Shown piece after piece: positions 29,601-38,601 of a stretch of DNA of 42,390 bases. The notes below the pieces were generated by a model that was not told the origin of the DNA, made no database searches, and worked only from the letters and a program-made list of their open reading frames with translations. The translations under genes and the position numbers were made by a program. The stretch spans positions 1-42,390 of the forward strand of contig CBDTYW010000001.1 in the NCBI GenBank assembly GCA_965364735.1, read 5' to 3'. Position 1 is the stretch's first letter; every line of letters starts with the position of its first letter. This stretch comes from CBDTYW01 sp965364735. Lineage in GTDB: Bacteria > Actinomycetota > Nitriliruptoria > Nitriliruptorales > Nitriliruptoraceae.

Positions 29601-30829
29601 ACGTCACCCTGGGGCATGCGGGACGTTCCGGCGCCGAGCAGCCAGGCGAGGCTGCCGGCGACGAGGATCCAGCCGAGCTGGCTGATCCGACCGCCCACCG
29701 TGTCTCCGATCACCGTTGCCACGACGATGCTCGCGACGCCGATGTTGAACGCGATCGTCCGAGAGCTCGCTCCCCGTGCGAGCCGGGACAGCAGCGCGGC
29801 GCGCTCCGCTGAGGTGCCAGATCGCAGCATCGGCGCGAGGTAGGTGAGCACCGCTGCGATCGTCTGCCCGAGCACGCCGAGGAGCATCGCGAGCCCCAAC
29901 GCGTCGAGCCAGCGCCAGGTGGCCGTCGCGATGACCGCGACGTCCGCCCAGGCGACGATCGGGAACCAGGTGCTTGCCGCGATGATCGGCCAGCGCGTGG
30001 CTGACGACTTCGCGCCTCGCGCGGCGGTGGCAACGGGCAGACACACCACCGTGACGGCCCGGGCATAGACGGCCATCGCCGCTGCTGAGGCGATCCGGAG
30101 CACGGTCGCAGCGGGTGCGCCGACGCCGGTCGACAGGAGGAGCAGGGTCGCGATGGTCAGGCCGGACGCTCCCTTCCGGAGCGCCGGCGCTGCGCGCTCA
30201 TCCGCACCGTCGACGATCCTGGTCCTGACGATGGTCGGGCCGAAGAACACGAGCGTGGCGAGCAGCGTCAGGCCCGCCCAGCCAAGGATGTTGATGTGCA
30301 GGTGGGCTGTCCTGGCCGCGAGGTACCAAGAGCCCCGCATCACCCCGACGCCCATCAGCAAGCCGAGGATCGCCCCGTGCACGAACGCCCCGTGGGCGCG
30401 CTCGTAGACCCTGACGATCCAGCTGAACCGCGCCCCGAGGGACTGCTTGCGCATCCGGTGGAGCCGGACGTAGGAGGCCAGGACCACGGCCGTCACCAGC
30501 GTGGCACCGAGCGCGGTGGCGATCCGTTCGCCCGACTGGACGCCGAACAGCGTCACCAGGATCCCGGCGTTGGCGGTGGGCGCCTGCCAGCGGATGGACG
30601 CGGCGGGCGTGTGGGTCAGCGTGCGTCCGAAGTGCTCGGAGAACGCGAGCACGAGGTTGGTCACCACGCCCAGCGTGAAGAAGTGGACGGCGAGCCAGCG
30701 CCCACCTGGCAGCGCGGTGTCTGCCGCGATCCAGACGAGCGCTGCGAGCGCGAACGCCATCGCCGAGAGGATCGCTGGCACCGCAGGCCCGAACGGCGAA
30801 TGGCGGCTGTTCGGGCGAGGCTTCGTCAT
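29597..30829 (-). CDS. Multispanning membrane protein like the membrane module of actinobacterial copper nitrite reductase
   Basis: A 410-residue protein with about ten to twelve spans. It has VHFFTLGVVTNLVLAFSEHF and ARTAHLHINILGWAGLTLLATLVFFGPTIVRTRI, with His residues in two spans like heme-copper/NnrS-type membrane proteins, and closes with LLGVLGQTIAAVLTYLAPML and a charged R-G-A-S-S-R loop. I recognise the same layout at the N-terminus of actinobacterial copper-type nitrite reductase fusions; here the cupredoxin part is absent. The ATG at 30829 has GAGG 6 nt upstream; the frame is open to 30928 but that part reads as low-complexity. It is divergent from the Ca2+-ATPase across the box at 30892-30931. 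Confidence 0.6.
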   Translation of the reverse strand: MTKPRPNSRHSPFGPAVPAILSAMAFALAALVWIAADTALPGGRWLAVHFFTLGVVTNLVLAFSEHFGRTLTHTPAASIRWQAPTANAGILVTLFGVQSGERIATALGATLVTAVVLASYVRLHRMRKQSLGARFSWIVRVYERAHGAFVHGAILGLLMGVGVMRGSWYLAARTAHLHINILGWAGLTLLATLVFFGPTIVRTRIVDGADERAAPALRKGASGLTIATLLLLSTGVGAPAATVLRIASAAAMAVYARAVTVVCLPVATAARGAKSSATRWPIIAASTWFPIVAWADVAVIATATWRWLDALGLAMLLGVLGQTIAAVLTYLAPMLRSGTSAERAALLSRLARGASSRTIAFNIGVASIVVATVIGDTVGGRISQLGWILVAGSLAWLLGAGTSRMPQGDV

Positions 30830-30891
30830 CACTGACCTCGGGGCCGGGGGGCGCGGGAGCCACAGCATGCAGTGCGACGTCCGCGGCGTCG

Positions 30892-30931
30892 GGGTCCGGG
30901 GGCCCCTCGATGGCGGGCCCTTCGGCACTGC
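30892..30931. promoter_or_regulatory. Tandem DosR/DevR-like boxes between copper-type membrane protein and Ca2+-ATPase
   Basis: GGGTCCGGGGGCCC (30892-30905) and GGGCCCTTCGGCACTGC (30915-30931), 23 bp apart. The proximal box, on the plus strand, ends 52 nt before the ATPase start. Its bases 30919-30934 (CCTTCGGCACTGCTCT) are identical to the SQR promoter. Confidence 0.58.
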
Positions 30932-30983
30932 TCTTCGCCGCGGGCTGGCGCCATGTTGTCCTCAATCACCGGAAGGCTGAGCC

Positions 30984-33527
30984 GTGCACACGGCCGACGC
31001 ACGGGCGCTGCCCCGTGGCCTGACCGCGACGGACGCCGCCGCCCGGCTCGTGGAACGCGGTCCGAACGAGCTGCCTCGCCCAGATCGGCCGACCCTCGCG
31101 AAGCGGTTCGTCCGCGAGCTCAGGGAGCCGATGGCGCTGCTCCTGGTGGCGGCGGCGTCGATCTCCGGTGTTCTACTCGGCGAGGCGATCGACGCGATCG
31201 CGATCCTCACCATCGTCGTCGTGAACGCGGTCATCGCCCTGGTGCAGGAGGGCCGTGCCGAGCGAGTCCTCGAAGCGCTCGAGGATCTGGAGGCGCCCCA
31301 CGCCCGGGTTGTTCGCGACGGGCGCCGGTCAGTCGTCGACGCGCGCGATCTCGTGGTCGGCGACGTCGTGGTGATCCAGGCTGGTGATCGCGTGCCCGCG
31401 GACCTGACCGTGTTGCTCAGCGACGCGATGGAGATCGACGAGTCGATCCTGACCGGTGAGTCGCTGGCCGTGGCGAAGCAGGCGGACGGAGCTGACGGCT
31501 CGGGGGTGTCGATCGGTGATCGCGATGGTGTCGCGCATGCCGGGACGCTCGTGGCACGCGGTTCGGGCCTCGGCCGCGTCCAGGCCACCGGCCCGGACAC
31601 CTCGCTCGGGGCGATCGCCACGCATCTCCGCGCCATCCGCCGAGAGCCGACGCCGTTGCAGCAGCAGCTCTCGGGGCTGACCCGGCGGCTGGGCATCGCA
31701 GCGGTGTTCGTCGCCGCCGCCGTCTTCGCGCTGACCATGCTCGTGCAGGAGTCGGCGGGTCCCGACGAGGCCTTCCTCACGGCTGTTGCGCTCGCCGTCG
31801 CCGCGGTCCCTGAGGGCCTGGCCGCCGTCACGACCGTCGCGCTGGCGCTCGGCGTCGGACGCATGGCGACCCGCGGCGCGATCGTGCGGCGTCTCGCAGC
31901 CGTCGAGACGCTTGGTGCCACCGATGTCCTGGTGATCGACAAGACCGGGACCATCACCGAGAACCGCATGCAGGTCGCGGCCATCCTCACGCCCGACGGG
32001 GCCACGGTGCAGCCAGGGGAGGGCAGCGCGTCGCTGCGCTCTGCGCTTCGTCGCATCGTGGTGCTGTGCAGCGATGCCACGTTGGACCCACCGACCGGCG
32101 ACCCGACCGAGCGGGCGCTGCTCGTTGTCGCGGACACGAGCGAGATCGAGGCCGACCGAGCAGCCGCGCCGCGCCTCGCGTCCGCGCCGTTCACCTCCGA
32201 GCGCAAGCGCATGGGCACGATCCATCAGCTCGACGAGCGCCTGACGTTGCTGGTCAAGGGGGCGCCGGAGGTCGTGATCCCGCGCTCGGCCACGTGGTTG
32301 CGGGATGGCGAGTCCACCGCCCTGCACGACGAGGATCGCGCGCGGCTGGAATCGGCGACGCAGGAATGCGCTGCCAGGGGTGAGCGTGTCCTTGCGCTCG
32401 CGCAACGGGAGCTGACATCGCTGCCGGCTGATCCCGAGGACGCGGAGCACGATCTCGTCCTCGTGGCGCTCGTGGCGCTGCGCGACCCGCCGAGATCGTC
32501 GGCAGCCAGCTCCGTCGCGGGCGTCCGCGCGGCAGGGATGTCGCTGATCATGGCCACCGGGGATCACCCGGCGACGGCGAGGGCGATCGCGGCGGAGGTC
32601 GGGTTCGACGACGCACGCGTCATGACGGGACGGCAGGTCCGCACGGAGGGACTGCCGGCGGATCCCACGTCGGTGGACATCTACGCACGCGTCGATCCGG
32701 ATCAGAAGCTCGAGCTCGTCACGCGGTTGCAGGGGCTCGGCCACACCGTCGCGATGACGGGAGACGGCGTCAACGACGCGCCGGCCCTGCGGCGCGCGGA
32801 CATCGGGGTCGCGCTCGGAGAGACCGCGAGCGACGTGGCGCGCGAGGCCGCGGACCTCGTGATCACCGACGACGATCTCGCCACGATCATCGCCGCGGTC
32901 CGAGAAGGACGGGCGATCTGGGACAACCTCCGCAAGGTCATCGACTACCTCGTCACCAGCAACCTCGCGGAGGTCATGGTGGTCGTGGCGACGATCCTGC
33001 TCGTCCCAGCCCTCGGGGTCCCGTTGTTCCCGCTGCAGCTGCTGTGGATCAACCTGCTCACTGACGGGCTGCCCGCGCTCGCGCTCGGCGTCGATCCCGT
33101 CTCGACCGACGTCATGGCGCAGCAGCCTCGGCGACGGGACAGCCAGCTGCTGGACATGCCGCATCTCCGACGGCTCGCATCGCAGTCCGTCGTGCTTGCG
33201 GTGGGGGCTCTTGCCGCCCTGCTGGCTGCGCACCATGTCCTCGAGCTCGAAGCAGACGCGGCGCGGACCGTGTTGTTCACGACGCTGGTCCTCGCGCAGG
33301 TGATCTTCGCGTTCGTCGTCCGAGGCCGCGGTCAGCGCCCCGCGGAGCCGAACCGCTGGCTCCGTCGGTCGGCCCTGGCGGCGCTGCTCCTGCAGGCGCT
33401 GATCATCGTGTTTCCTCCGGCGCAGACCGTGTTCCGTACGGTGGTGCCGCCGCTGGGAGGATGGATCCTGATCTTGGTCGGCGGAGTGCTGGCACCGGGA
33501 CTGCTGGCCGCGCGCAGAAGGGCATGA
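30984..33527 (+). CDS. P-type Ca2+-transporting ATPase (P2A type)
   Basis: An 847-residue pump. GTG 30984 has GGAAGG 7 nt upstream. Domains in order: N-terminal cation ATPase segment, actuator with ILTGES (157-160), M4 with VAAVPEGL (about 272-279), phosphorylation motif DKTGT with Asp319, nucleotide domain with KGAPE, hinge MTGDGVNDAPALRRADIGVALG, then M5 YLVTSNLAEV and M6 LLWINLLTDGLPALALG. M4 E, M5 N and E, M6 N, T and D match the calcium ligands of SERCA (E309, N768, E771, N796, T799, D800), so Ca2+ export from the cell is a solid reading. CtpF of M. tuberculosis is a relative of the DosR regulon. The CaCA exchanger gene follows after 1 bp. Confidence 0.94.
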   Translation: MHTADARALPRGLTATDAAARLVERGPNELPRPDRPTLAKRFVRELREPMALLLVAAASISGVLLGEAIDAIAILTIVVVNAVIALVQEGRAERVLEALEDLEAPHARVVRDGRRSVVDARDLVVGDVVVIQAGDRVPADLTVLLSDAMEIDESILTGESLAVAKQADGADGSGVSIGDRDGVAHAGTLVARGSGLGRVQATGPDTSLGAIATHLRAIRREPTPLQQQLSGLTRRLGIAAVFVAAAVFALTMLVQESAGPDEAFLTAVALAVAAVPEGLAAVTTVALALGVGRMATRGAIVRRLAAVETLGATDVLVIDKTGTITENRMQVAAILTPDGATVQPGEGSASLRSALRRIVVLCSDATLDPPTGDPTERALLVVADTSEIEADRAAAPRLASAPFTSERKRMGTIHQLDERLTLLVKGAPEVVIPRSATWLRDGESTALHDEDRARLESATQECAARGERVLALAQRELTSLPADPEDAEHDLVLVALVALRDPPRSSAASSVAGVRAAGMSLIMATGDHPATARAIAAEVGFDDARVMTGRQVRTEGLPADPTSVDIYARVDPDQKLELVTRLQGLGHTVAMTGDGVNDAPALRRADIGVALGETASDVAREAADLVITDDDLATIIAAVREGRAIWDNLRKVIDYLVTSNLAEVMVVVATILLVPALGVPLFPLQLLWINLLTDGLPALALGVDPVSTDVMAQQPRRRDSQLLDMPHLRRLASQSVVLAVGALAALLAAHHVLELEADAARTVLFTTLVLAQVIFAFVVRGRGQRPAEPNRWLRRSALAALLLQALIIVFPPAQTVFRTVVPPLGGWILILVGGVLAPGLLAARRRA

Positions 33528-33528
33528 C

Positions 33529-34458
33529 ATGATCGTGCTCTGGCTCACGTTGATCGTCGTCGGTCTCGGCGTCGCCGTCCCCGCAAGCGCTCGGGGAGTG
33601 GACGATGCGGTGAAGGCCGCGATCGGCCTCGGCCTGCCGCCCTTCGCCGTCGGGTTCACGTTGGTCGCGGTGGGGACGGATCTTCCCGAGATCGCCAACT
33701 CGATCATGGCGTCGGTCTCAGGACACGGAGACGTCAACGCCGGGGACTCGATCGGGTCCGCGGTGGCGCAGGCGACGATCGTGATCGGGCTCGCACCGTT
33801 CCTGGCTCGTCGTGGGGGCACGGTGACGCGGCGCGAGGTCGCGGTGCTCGGATCGCTCGCGGTCGCAGTCCTCCTCGTCGGCGCCGCGGTGGTTGCCGAC
33901 GGTGACCTCAGCCGCGCAGACGGCTCCGTCCTGGTGATGTCATGGGTGGTGGCCGTGAGCATCGCCTGGCGTTGGACGAAGCAGGCCGAACAGCCTGAGC
34001 TGCCCCTGCGCGAGCACGGCGCGTGGAAGCACGCGTTGCGTGCAGCAGGTTGGCTGACGATCGTGCTGGGCTCGGCGAGCCTCGCCGTCCTCGGCCTCAC
34101 ACGCACGACGGAGATCCTCGGGATGCCCGAGTACGTCGTGAGCTTCTTCGGGCTGGCCGTCGGGACGTCGCTGCCGGAGCTGACGGTGGTGGTCAGCGCC
34201 CTGCGCCGCGGACACGCCGACCTCGCGCTCGGCGATGCCCTCGGGGCCGTGTTGGCGGACGGCTCCCTGTCGATGGGCATCGGGCCGTTGATCGCACCGA
34301 CGGCGGTCACGGCCGACCTTGCGATCCGCGGTGGCCTCGTGGCAGCCGGCGCCGTCGCGGGGGTCACCGGCATCCTGATCTTCACGGGTCGTCTCAACCG
34401 GATCAGCGGCGGGCTCCTGATCCTGATGTACCTGCTGACGATCCCGATGCTCCTGTGA
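33529..34458 (+). CDS. Ca2+:cation antiporter (CaCA family) with altered motifs
   Basis: A 309-residue protein of about ten spans with two alpha-repeats: TLVAVGTDLPEIANSIMASVSGHGDVNAG and LAVGTSLPELTVVVSALRRGHADLALG, each holding the Glu of GT(D/S)LPE that binds calcium. After each, the usual GN-x-x-GSN is GDSIGSA and GDALGAV, so the ligand Asn is replaced by Asp in both repeats, as discussed in the findings. ATG 33529 lies 1 bp after the ATPase stop with an AGAAGG site in the 3' end of that gene. It shares the operon with the Ca2+-ATPase, so a calcium or proton/cation export role is likely; exact ions are not shown. Confidence 0.85.
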   Translation: MIVLWLTLIVVGLGVAVPASARGVDDAVKAAIGLGLPPFAVGFTLVAVGTDLPEIANSIMASVSGHGDVNAGDSIGSAVAQATIVIGLAPFLARRGGTVTRREVAVLGSLAVAVLLVGAAVVADGDLSRADGSVLVMSWVVAVSIAWRWTKQAEQPELPLREHGAWKHALRAAGWLTIVLGSASLAVLGLTRTTEILGMPEYVVSFFGLAVGTSLPELTVVVSALRRGHADLALGDALGAVLADGSLSMGIGPLIAPTAVTADLAIRGGLVAAGAVAGVTGILIFTGRLNRISGGLLILMYLLTIPMLL

Positions 34459-34483
34459 TGCACTCGCGGGTCCCGTCCGGACC

Positions 34484-34500
34484 GGGTCCATCGGCACTGC
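34484..34500 (+). promoter_or_regulatory. DosR/DevR-like box upstream of the RNase/PPDK operon
   Basis: GGGTCCATCGGCACTGC, 79 nt before the ATG at 34580; one of the two best matches to the shared consensus. GGGTCCCGTCCGGACC (34468-34483) directly precedes it. A possible -10 (TGTACT, about 34527-34532) lies downstream. Confidence 0.58.
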
Positions 34501-34579
34501 CCGGAAGGCGGGGCTCCCCCGATCGTGGTGTACTGCGGCGAAGCGCCGCTCGAAAGCCTTCGAGGCTGTGGAGATCACG

Positions 34580-35956
34580 ATGAAGATCCGGTTCTTGGGC
34601 GCCACGGACACGGTCACCGGCTCAAGGTTCCTCGTGGGCCACGACCGGAGCCAGGTGCTCGTTGACTGCGGGCTCTTCCAAGGAGTCCGTGCGGTGCGTG
34701 AGCGGAACTGGGAGCCGTTCCCGGTCGATCCGCATCTCATCGACGCCGTGGTGCTCACGCACGCACACCTCGACCACAGCGGCTATCTGCCTGCGCTCGT
34801 GCGGGATGGATTCCAGGGCGACATCTGGTGCACCCCGCTGACGGCCAAGCTGGTCGCGATCCTGTTGCGAGACTCCGCGTACCTCGCGATGGAGGAGGCG
34901 CGGCATCGCAACAAGCACAAGACGACCCGCCACGACCCGGCGCTCCCCATCTACACCGCGGACGACGCGGAGGCGGCGATCGGGCTGCTCCGGACGCATC
35001 CGTTCGGATCACCGTGGCCGATCGCGGACGGCATGACGGCCTCGTTCACCCGAGCCGGCCACATCCTCGGTGCGGCGTGTGTCCGCCTCGAGAGCTCCGA
35101 TGGCCGGTCGGTCGTCTTCACCGGGGACGTGGGTCGCCCACAGGACCCGGTGATGTTCGCACCCGAACCGCTGCCGGCCGCCGACCACGTCGTCACCGAG
35201 TCGACGTACGGGGATCGCCGGCACCCGGACACCGACGTCTTCGCGGATCTCGCCGCGATCGTGACGCGCACGGTGGAACGTGGGGGAACGGTGTTGATCC
35301 CCAGCTTCGCGGTGGGTCGCGCCCAGCTGCTCCTGCACGTGCTCGCGGTCCTGCGTGCGCGCGGCGAGATCCCAGCGGTCCCGACCTACCTCAACAGCCC
35401 GATGGCGATCTCGGTGACCGAGATCCTGCTTGACGCGATCGGGGAGCACCGGCTCGACGCTGCGGCGTGTCGTCGGATCTCCGCCGACGTCACCTTCGTG
35501 CGCTCCGCCGATCAGTCGCGCGCGCTCACCCAGCAGGGAGGGCCCGGCATCGTCGTCACGGCGAGCGGGATGATGACGGGTGGCCGCGTTCTCCATCATC
35601 TCATCAAGCTCGGGCCGGACAGTCGCAACACGATCCTGCTTCCGGGCTACCAAGCGGTCGGGACCCGTGGACGAGCGATCGCGAACGGCGCGGAGTCCGT
35701 TCGGGTGTTCGGGCGGGACGTGCCGATCCGGGCGGAAGTGGTCGAGATCGGCGCGCTCAGCGCCCACGCCGACGCCGACGAGCTGGTGGCCTGGCTCGGC
35801 GGGACGGAGGCTCCCGCCATGGCTCACGTCGTGCACGGTGAGCCCGAGGCGGCCGACGTCTTCCGTCGGAAGCTGCGTGACGAGCTGGGCTGGTCTGTTC
35901 GCGTCGCACGGTTCGGCGAGACGGTCGATGTCAACGCGAGAGAGGTCCACGCATGA
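34580..35956 (+). CDS. Metallo-beta-lactamase/beta-CASP RNA-processing exonuclease
   Basis: A 458-residue soluble nuclease. The zinc motif HAHLDH (61-66) is in VVLTHAHLDHSGYLPAL, further ligands are in AGHILGAACV and TGDVGRP, and the beta-CASP part has GGTVLIPSFAVGRAQLLL and a VTASGMMTGGRVLHHL motif. The C-terminal RMMBL-like segment has ALSAHADADELVAWL. This is the CPSF73/YSH1-like bacterial type (as in TTHA0252), which cuts RNA. ATG 34580 has GGAG 6 nt upstream; GTG 34568 is an alternative. It overlaps the PPDK gene by 4 bp, so the two are made together, and a shared-type box precedes it. Confidence 0.93.
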   Translation: MKIRFLGATDTVTGSRFLVGHDRSQVLVDCGLFQGVRAVRERNWEPFPVDPHLIDAVVLTHAHLDHSGYLPALVRDGFQGDIWCTPLTAKLVAILLRDSAYLAMEEARHRNKHKTTRHDPALPIYTADDAEAAIGLLRTHPFGSPWPIADGMTASFTRAGHILGAACVRLESSDGRSVVFTGDVGRPQDPVMFAPEPLPAADHVVTESTYGDRRHPDTDVFADLAAIVTRTVERGGTVLIPSFAVGRAQLLLHVLAVLRARGEIPAVPTYLNSPMAISVTEILLDAIGEHRLDAAACRRISADVTFVRSADQSRALTQQGGPGIVVTASGMMTGGRVLHHLIKLGPDSRNTILLPGYQAVGTRGRAIANGAESVRVFGRDVPIRAEVVEIGALSAHADADELVAWLGGTEAPAMAHVVHGEPEAADVFRRKLRDELGWSVRVARFGETVDVNAREVHA

Positions 35957-38571
35957 GCGGTCACTGGGTCCGGACGTTCCACGAAGGGTCGGCCGAGGAG
36001 CGTGATCTGCTTGGCGGCAAGGGCGCCAACCTCGCGGAGATGACGAGGATGGGCCTTCCGGTCCCCGCCGGGTTCACGGTGACCACGGACGCCTGCCGCA
36101 GCTACCTGTCGTCGGGAGGGCAGCTGCCGGACGGGCTCGCGCAGGAGATCGACGTTGCCGTCGCGGCCGTCGAGGCACAGCAGGGGAAGCGCTACGGCGA
36201 CGTCGATGACCCGTTGCTGCTGTCGGTGCGGTCGGGAGCGCGGTTCTCGATGCCCGGGATGATGGACACCGTCCTGGACCTCGGTCTCAACCCGGCGTCG
36301 GTCGCGGGGCTCGCGCGTGCGACCGGTGACCCGAGGTTCGCTGCGGACAGCTGGCGTCGGCTCACCGAGATGTTCTCCACCGTCGTGCTGGGCGTAGACG
36401 CTGGCGTGATGCGGTCGCTGCGGGACGAGCACTGCGAGACGCACGGGGTGGACGATCCGAGCGCGCTGGACGCTGATGCGACCACCGGGCTCGTCGAGGC
36501 GTACCGGGCGGCGGTGCTCCTCGAGACCGGGGACCCATTCCCCGACGACCCACGTGCCCAGCTCCACGCGTCCGTCGAGGCGGTGTTCCGCTCCTGGAAC
36601 GGTCGACGCGCACGTGACTATCGACGGCTCGAAGGGATCGGCGACGATCTCGGCACGGCGGTCAACGTCCAGGCGATGGTGTTCGGCAACCTCGGCGCGG
36701 ACTCCGGATCGGGGGTGGTCTTCACGCGTGATCCGGCGACCGGGGAGGCGCAGCCATACGGCGACTTCCTCATGGGTGCGCAGGGTGAGGACGTCGTGGC
36801 GGGCGTCCGCATCACCCGCCCGTTCAGCGAGCTCGCCCAGGTGGCGCCGGAGTGCCACGCGCAGCTCGTCTCGGCGCTCGACACGCTCGAAGCACGGTTC
36901 CTCGACATGTGCGACGTCGAGTTCACGATCGAGCGCGGCAAGCTCTGGGTCCTGCAGACCCGCGTCGGCAAGCGCAGCGCCGCCGCGGCGCTCCGCATCG
37001 CTGTGGAGCTCGTCGACGAGGGCGTGATCGAGCCGGTTGAGGCGGTTCGGCGGTTCTCGCCGGAACAGCTCGAGCGGCTCCTGCACCCGCGCTTCGATCC
37101 GTCCGTCCCACGCGAGGTCCTCACGACCGGGCTGGCCGCGTCTCCGGGCGCCGCCAGCGGGGTGGTCTGCCTGACCGCGGACGAGGCCGTCGCAGCTTCC
37201 GCGAACGGGCCGGTCATCCTCGTCCGCGTCGAGACCTCTCCGGACGACCTGCACGGGTTGGTCGCGGCGCAAGGAGTCCTGACGAGTCGCGGCGGCCTCG
37301 TCAGCCATGCTGCGGTGGTGGCTCGTGGACTCGGCAAGCCCGCGGTGTGCGGGGCGGCCGACGTCGTCATCGACCTGGGCGCGCGGACGCTGCGTGTCGG
37401 CGACGTCACCGTCGACGCGGGGGACCGGATCTCGATCGACGGCTCGTCGGGAGAGGTCGTGCGGGGAGATGTCCCCGTCGTTGCCGCGTCCCCGGGCAAG
37501 GAGCTGGAACGGTTGCTGCTGTGGGCGGACGATCACCGTCGTCTGGGTGTGCGGGCCAACGCAGACACGGCAACCGACGCCCGTGTGGCTCGCAGCTTCG
37601 GTGCTGAGGGCATCGGGCTGTGCCGCACCGAGCACATGTTCTTCGGCGAACGGCTGCCGATCGTCCAGCGGGTGATCCTTGCCGATGATGAGGCGACTCA
37701 ACAGTCGGCGCTCGAGGCGCTCCGCGTCCAGCAGCACGACGACTTCGTCGCCCTGTTCGCCGAGATGGACGGGCTTCCGGTGACCGTCCGGCTGCTCGAT
37801 CCACCGCTGCACGAGTTCCTCCCGGACGTCGAGACGCTGCTGATCCGGCGGGCGACCGCTGGGCTGGACGCCGACGAGGACCGTCAGCTCGAAGCTGCTC
37901 TGCGGTGGCGGGAGCACGATCCGATGCTCGGCGTCCGTGGTGTTCGCCTCGGCATCCTGATCCCGGAGCTCTATCGGATGCAGGTGCGCGCGGTGGTCAC
38001 GGCCGTCATGGAACGCGAGGACGCGGGGGGCGATCCGCGGGTGCAGATCATGATCCCGTTGACGGTCAGCTCCCGGGAGCTGGCGCACGCGGCAGCCGAC
38101 GTGCGCGCGACCATCGCGACCGCGCTCGGCGGACGAACGCTCGAGCACGACATCCACGTCGGCACGATGATCGAGACGCCGCGTGCTGCGCTCGTGGCCA
38201 ACGAGCTGGCCGACACGGCCGACTTCTTCTCGTTCGGGACCAACGACCTGACGCAGATGGTCTTCGGCTTCTCCCGTGACGACGTCGAGGCGCGGATGAT
38301 GCCGCGCTACCTCTCGCTCGGACTGCTCGCGGCGGACCCGTTCGCATCGATCGACGTCGTGGGCGTGGGCCGCATGGTCCGGATGGCGACGGACGCGATC
38401 CGGGCGCGCGCTGACGACCTGGAGGTCGGCGTCTGCGGTGAGCACGGGGGTGACCCGAGGAGCATCGCGTTCTTCGAGGACGCGGGGCTCGACTACGTCT
38501 CGTGCAGCCCGTACCGCATCCCGGTCGCTCGGCTCTCCGCAGCTCGGGCGGCCATGACCGCGCGCGACTGA
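35953..38571 (+). CDS. ppdK: Pyruvate, phosphate dikinase
   Basis: An 872-residue enzyme of the usual PPDK length. It interconverts pyruvate, ATP and Pi with PEP, AMP and PPi. N-terminal ATP-grasp part: LLGGKGANLAEMTRMGLPVPAGF, SVRSGARFSMPGMMDTVLDLG. Phosphohistidine domain: LTSRGGLVSHAAVVARGLGKP with His452 (His455 in the Clostridium symbiosum enzyme). C-terminal PEP domain: GLCRTEHMFF and GVCGEHGGDP with catalytic Cys828. The ATG overlaps the RNase stop by 4 bp. In low-oxygen or PPi-using metabolism it can make ATP from PEP and PPi. The frame on the opposite strand here (35824-38445) is a shadow. Confidence 0.96.
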   Translation: MSGHWVRTFHEGSAEERDLLGGKGANLAEMTRMGLPVPAGFTVTTDACRSYLSSGGQLPDGLAQEIDVAVAAVEAQQGKRYGDVDDPLLLSVRSGARFSMPGMMDTVLDLGLNPASVAGLARATGDPRFAADSWRRLTEMFSTVVLGVDAGVMRSLRDEHCETHGVDDPSALDADATTGLVEAYRAAVLLETGDPFPDDPRAQLHASVEAVFRSWNGRRARDYRRLEGIGDDLGTAVNVQAMVFGNLGADSGSGVVFTRDPATGEAQPYGDFLMGAQGEDVVAGVRITRPFSELAQVAPECHAQLVSALDTLEARFLDMCDVEFTIERGKLWVLQTRVGKRSAAAALRIAVELVDEGVIEPVEAVRRFSPEQLERLLHPRFDPSVPREVLTTGLAASPGAASGVVCLTADEAVAASANGPVILVRVETSPDDLHGLVAAQGVLTSRGGLVSHAAVVARGLGKPAVCGAADVVIDLGARTLRVGDVTVDAGDRISIDGSSGEVVRGDVPVVAASPGKELERLLLWADDHRRLGVRANADTATDARVARSFGAEGIGLCRTEHMFFGERLPIVQRVILADDEATQQSALEALRVQQHDDFVALFAEMDGLPVTVRLLDPPLHEFLPDVETLLIRRATAGLDADEDRQLEAALRWREHDPMLGVRGVRLGILIPELYRMQVRAVVTAVMEREDAGGDPRVQIMIPLTVSSRELAHAAADVRATIATALGGRTLEHDIHVGTMIETPRAALVANELADTADFFSFGTNDLTQMVFGFSRDDVEARMMPRYLSLGLLAADPFASIDVVGVGRMVRMATDAIRARADDLEVGVCGEHGGDPRSIAFFEDAGLDYVSCSPYRIPVARLSAARAAMTARD

Positions 38572-38601
38572 GTGCCGAGCGGACAGATGCGCGTGTGGCG
38601 C

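Noticed and set aside
31329..34463. Minus-strand frame of 1044 codons
   Set aside because: It lies antisense to the Ca2+-ATPase and CaCA genes, which have clear motifs on the plus strand; the minus translation has no family signature.
35824..38445. Minus-strand frame of 873 codons
   Set aside because: Antisense to the PPDK gene, which is fully supported; amino-acid content is dominated by R, H, D, E and Q as expected of a shadow.
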